Assembly: GCA_021828715.1 (NCBI GenBank)
Contig: JAJZDF010000031.1
Location: 1-6,686 of the forward strand
Source: Thermoplasmata archaeon
GTDB lineage: Archaea > Thermoplasmatota > Thermoplasmata > Lutacidiplasmatales > UBA184
Direction: 5' to 3'
Length of the DNA stretch: 6,686 nucleotides
The first letter of the stretch is position 1. Each line of letters opens with the position of its first letter. Shown piece by piece: positions 5,732 through 6,686 of the stretch. The position numbers were made by a program, and so were the translations under genes. Under the pieces are notes generated by a model. The model saw only the letters and a program-made list of their open reading frames with translations, was not told where the DNA came from and did not search any database.

Positions 5732-6686
5732 CTACGCGGGGGAGGGCCCGCGCACCCGCAGGGGCCGGCGTTCCCCTCCGAGCGAGACCCAGCGCAGCGA
5801 GAGGGAGTTCAAGACCACGGAGGTGGAGGAGAGCCCCATCGCCACCGCCCCGACGATCGGAAGGAGGGCGTAGATCCCGAGGCCCAGCCACGGGACCAGG
5901 ACGCCGACCGCCACGGGGAGGAGCACCGAGTTGTAGCCGATCGCCCAGGCAAGGTTCCCCCGCACCTTGCGGACCGTCCGACGGCCGAGGCGCAGGGCGA
6001 GCGCCACCCCGCGGAAGTCCGGGCGGACGAGGACCACCCCGCTCGACTCCCGGGCGACGTCCGTCCCGGAGCCGATCGCGATCCCGAGGTCGGCCGCCGC
6101 CAGCGCCGGCGCGTCGTTGATCCCGTCGCCGACGAACGCCACGAAGCCGCCCCCGGCCCGGTACCGGCGCAGGAGGTCGAGCTTCCCGGCGGGGCTCTGG
6201 CGGCTGTGGACCTCCCGGATCCCCGCGCGCTCGGCGATGCGGCGCGCCGCCCGCTCGCGGTCGCCGGTGACCATCACGACCGAGATCCCGTCCTCCGCGA
6301 GCGCCCGGACCGCCTCGGGGACGCCGGGAGCGATCTCGTCCTCGAAGCCGAGGACGCCGATCGGCACCCCGTCCCGGCGCACGACCGACCAGGCCTGCCC
6401 GGCCTCCTCGAACGGAGCGGCCAGCCTGCGGAGCGCCGGATCCTCGGGGGACTCCGCCCCGCCGCCCCCCTCGACCGCGACCTCGACCGGGTGCCCGTCG
6501 ACCGTCCCCCGGACCCCCCGGCCGGGCTCCACCTCCACCGATTCGGCCCGGAGCGCCGTCCCCCCCCGGGCCGCCGCGGCCTCTACGACCGCCCGCGCGA
6601 ACGGATGCTCGGAGGCGGCCTCCACCGCCGCCGCCGTGGCGAGGAGCTCGGCTTCGGATACCCCCGGCGCCGGGACGGCGCCGACC
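5732..6686 (-). CDS. copA: Copper-exporting P1B-type ATPase CopA, C-terminal part (N-terminus beyond window)
   Basis: The visible 317 residues are the end of a heavy-metal P-type ATPase, an integral membrane protein that exports Cu(I) with ATP. Present are the nucleotide-domain motif S-E-H-P (25-28) with the class-specific His27-Pro28, the Gly motif P-G-R-G-V (54-58), M-V-T-G-D (138-142) and the hinge V-G-D-G-I-N-D-A-P (185-193). The last two membrane helices follow. Metal selectivity is read from Y-N (251-252) and M-x-x-S-S (283-287), which with a Cys-Pro-Cys in an earlier helix outside this window define Cu(I) pumps (P1B-1). The phosphorylation motif D-K-T-G-T should lie only a short distance beyond the right edge. 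The frame is open from base 6685; the GTG at 6625 is an internal Val, not a start. The usual P-E-D-K before the hinge reads P-A-G-K (165-168), keeping the Lys. The TAG stop is at 5734-5732. Confidence 0.93.
   Translation of the reverse strand, partial: VGAVPAPGVSEAELLATAAAVEAASEHPFARAVVEAAAARGGTALRAESVEVEPGRGVRGTVDGHPVEVAVEGGGGAESPEDPALRRLAAPFEEAGQAWSVVRRDGVPIGVLGFEDEIAPGVPEAVRALAEDGISVVMVTGDRERAARRIAERAGIREVHSRQSPAGKLDLLRRYRAGGGFVAFVGDGINDAPALAAADLGIAIGSGTDVARESSGVVLVRPDFRGVALALRLGRRTVRKVRGNLAWAIGYNSVLLPVAVGVLVPWLGLGIYALLPIVGAVAMGLSSTSVVLNSLSLRWVSLGGERRPLRVRGPSPA

Noticed and set aside
4275..5873. A 532-codon open frame on the plus strand
   Set aside because: It lies antisense to the thermopsin-like gene and the end of copA. 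The composition is Arg/Gly/Val-rich with no recognisable motif, so it is a GC-driven shadow.
5732..6625. A complete short protein starting with GTG at 6625
   Set aside because: The frame remains open to the window edge, and the upstream residues match the CopA lineage (E-A-E-L-L-A before the S-E-H-P region), so this is the end of a longer ATPase.

Overview
The window (6,686 bases, very GC-rich, gene-dense) looks like chromosomal DNA of an archaeon, most likely a GC-rich member of the Thermoplasmata. Three things point that way. There is a very large thermopsin-type (peptidase family A5) surface protein carrying tandem 'F-x-E-S-G-L-P-x-G-x-x-W-S-V' repeats, a combination I associate with Thermoplasmata. 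AT-rich TATA-like boxes lie about 25 bases upstream of start codons or predicted transcript starts. At least two genes appear to be read from leaderless transcripts. The lineage is an inference from protein style; there is no rRNA or other taxonomic marker here.

Layout. Bases 1-864 (minus strand) hold nearly all of a stand-alone class II glutamine amidotransferase whose C-terminus runs off the left edge. A divergent promoter region (865-978) separates it from two plus-strand genes, 979-1308 and 1389-1817. Both encode A-type (HesB/IscA/ErpA) iron-sulfur carrier proteins. The first is canonical, with three cysteines. The second is unusual: both cysteine sites have become paired Cys-Gly-Cys motifs, eight cysteines in all. 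A short convergent intergenic region with inverted repeats (1818-1928) follows. Bases 1929-5684 (minus) encode a 1,251-residue secreted, membrane-anchored thermopsin-like protein: signal peptide, Ala/Pro-rich pro-region, thermopsin domain, beta-helix-like region, four roughly 80-residue repeats and a C-terminal transmembrane anchor. Bases 5732-6686 (minus) hold the C-terminal 317 residues of a copper-exporting P1B-type ATPase (CopA), whose N-terminal part lies beyond the right edge.

How the genes relate. The two A-type carriers are adjacent paralogues and probably act in iron-sulfur cluster delivery, each with its own promoter. The CopA and thermopsin genes run in the same direction 47 bases apart, but a TATA-like box in the gap argues that the thermopsin gene has its own promoter. 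Copper export and iron-sulfur assembly are linked physiologically, because Cu(I) attacks exposed Fe-S sites, but nothing here shows co-regulation. No tRNA, rRNA, CRISPR array, insertion sequence or replication origin was seen, and no gap of 300 bases or more lacks a gene. I see no clear new multi-gene system; the strongest novelty candidate is the eight-cysteine HesB-like protein.
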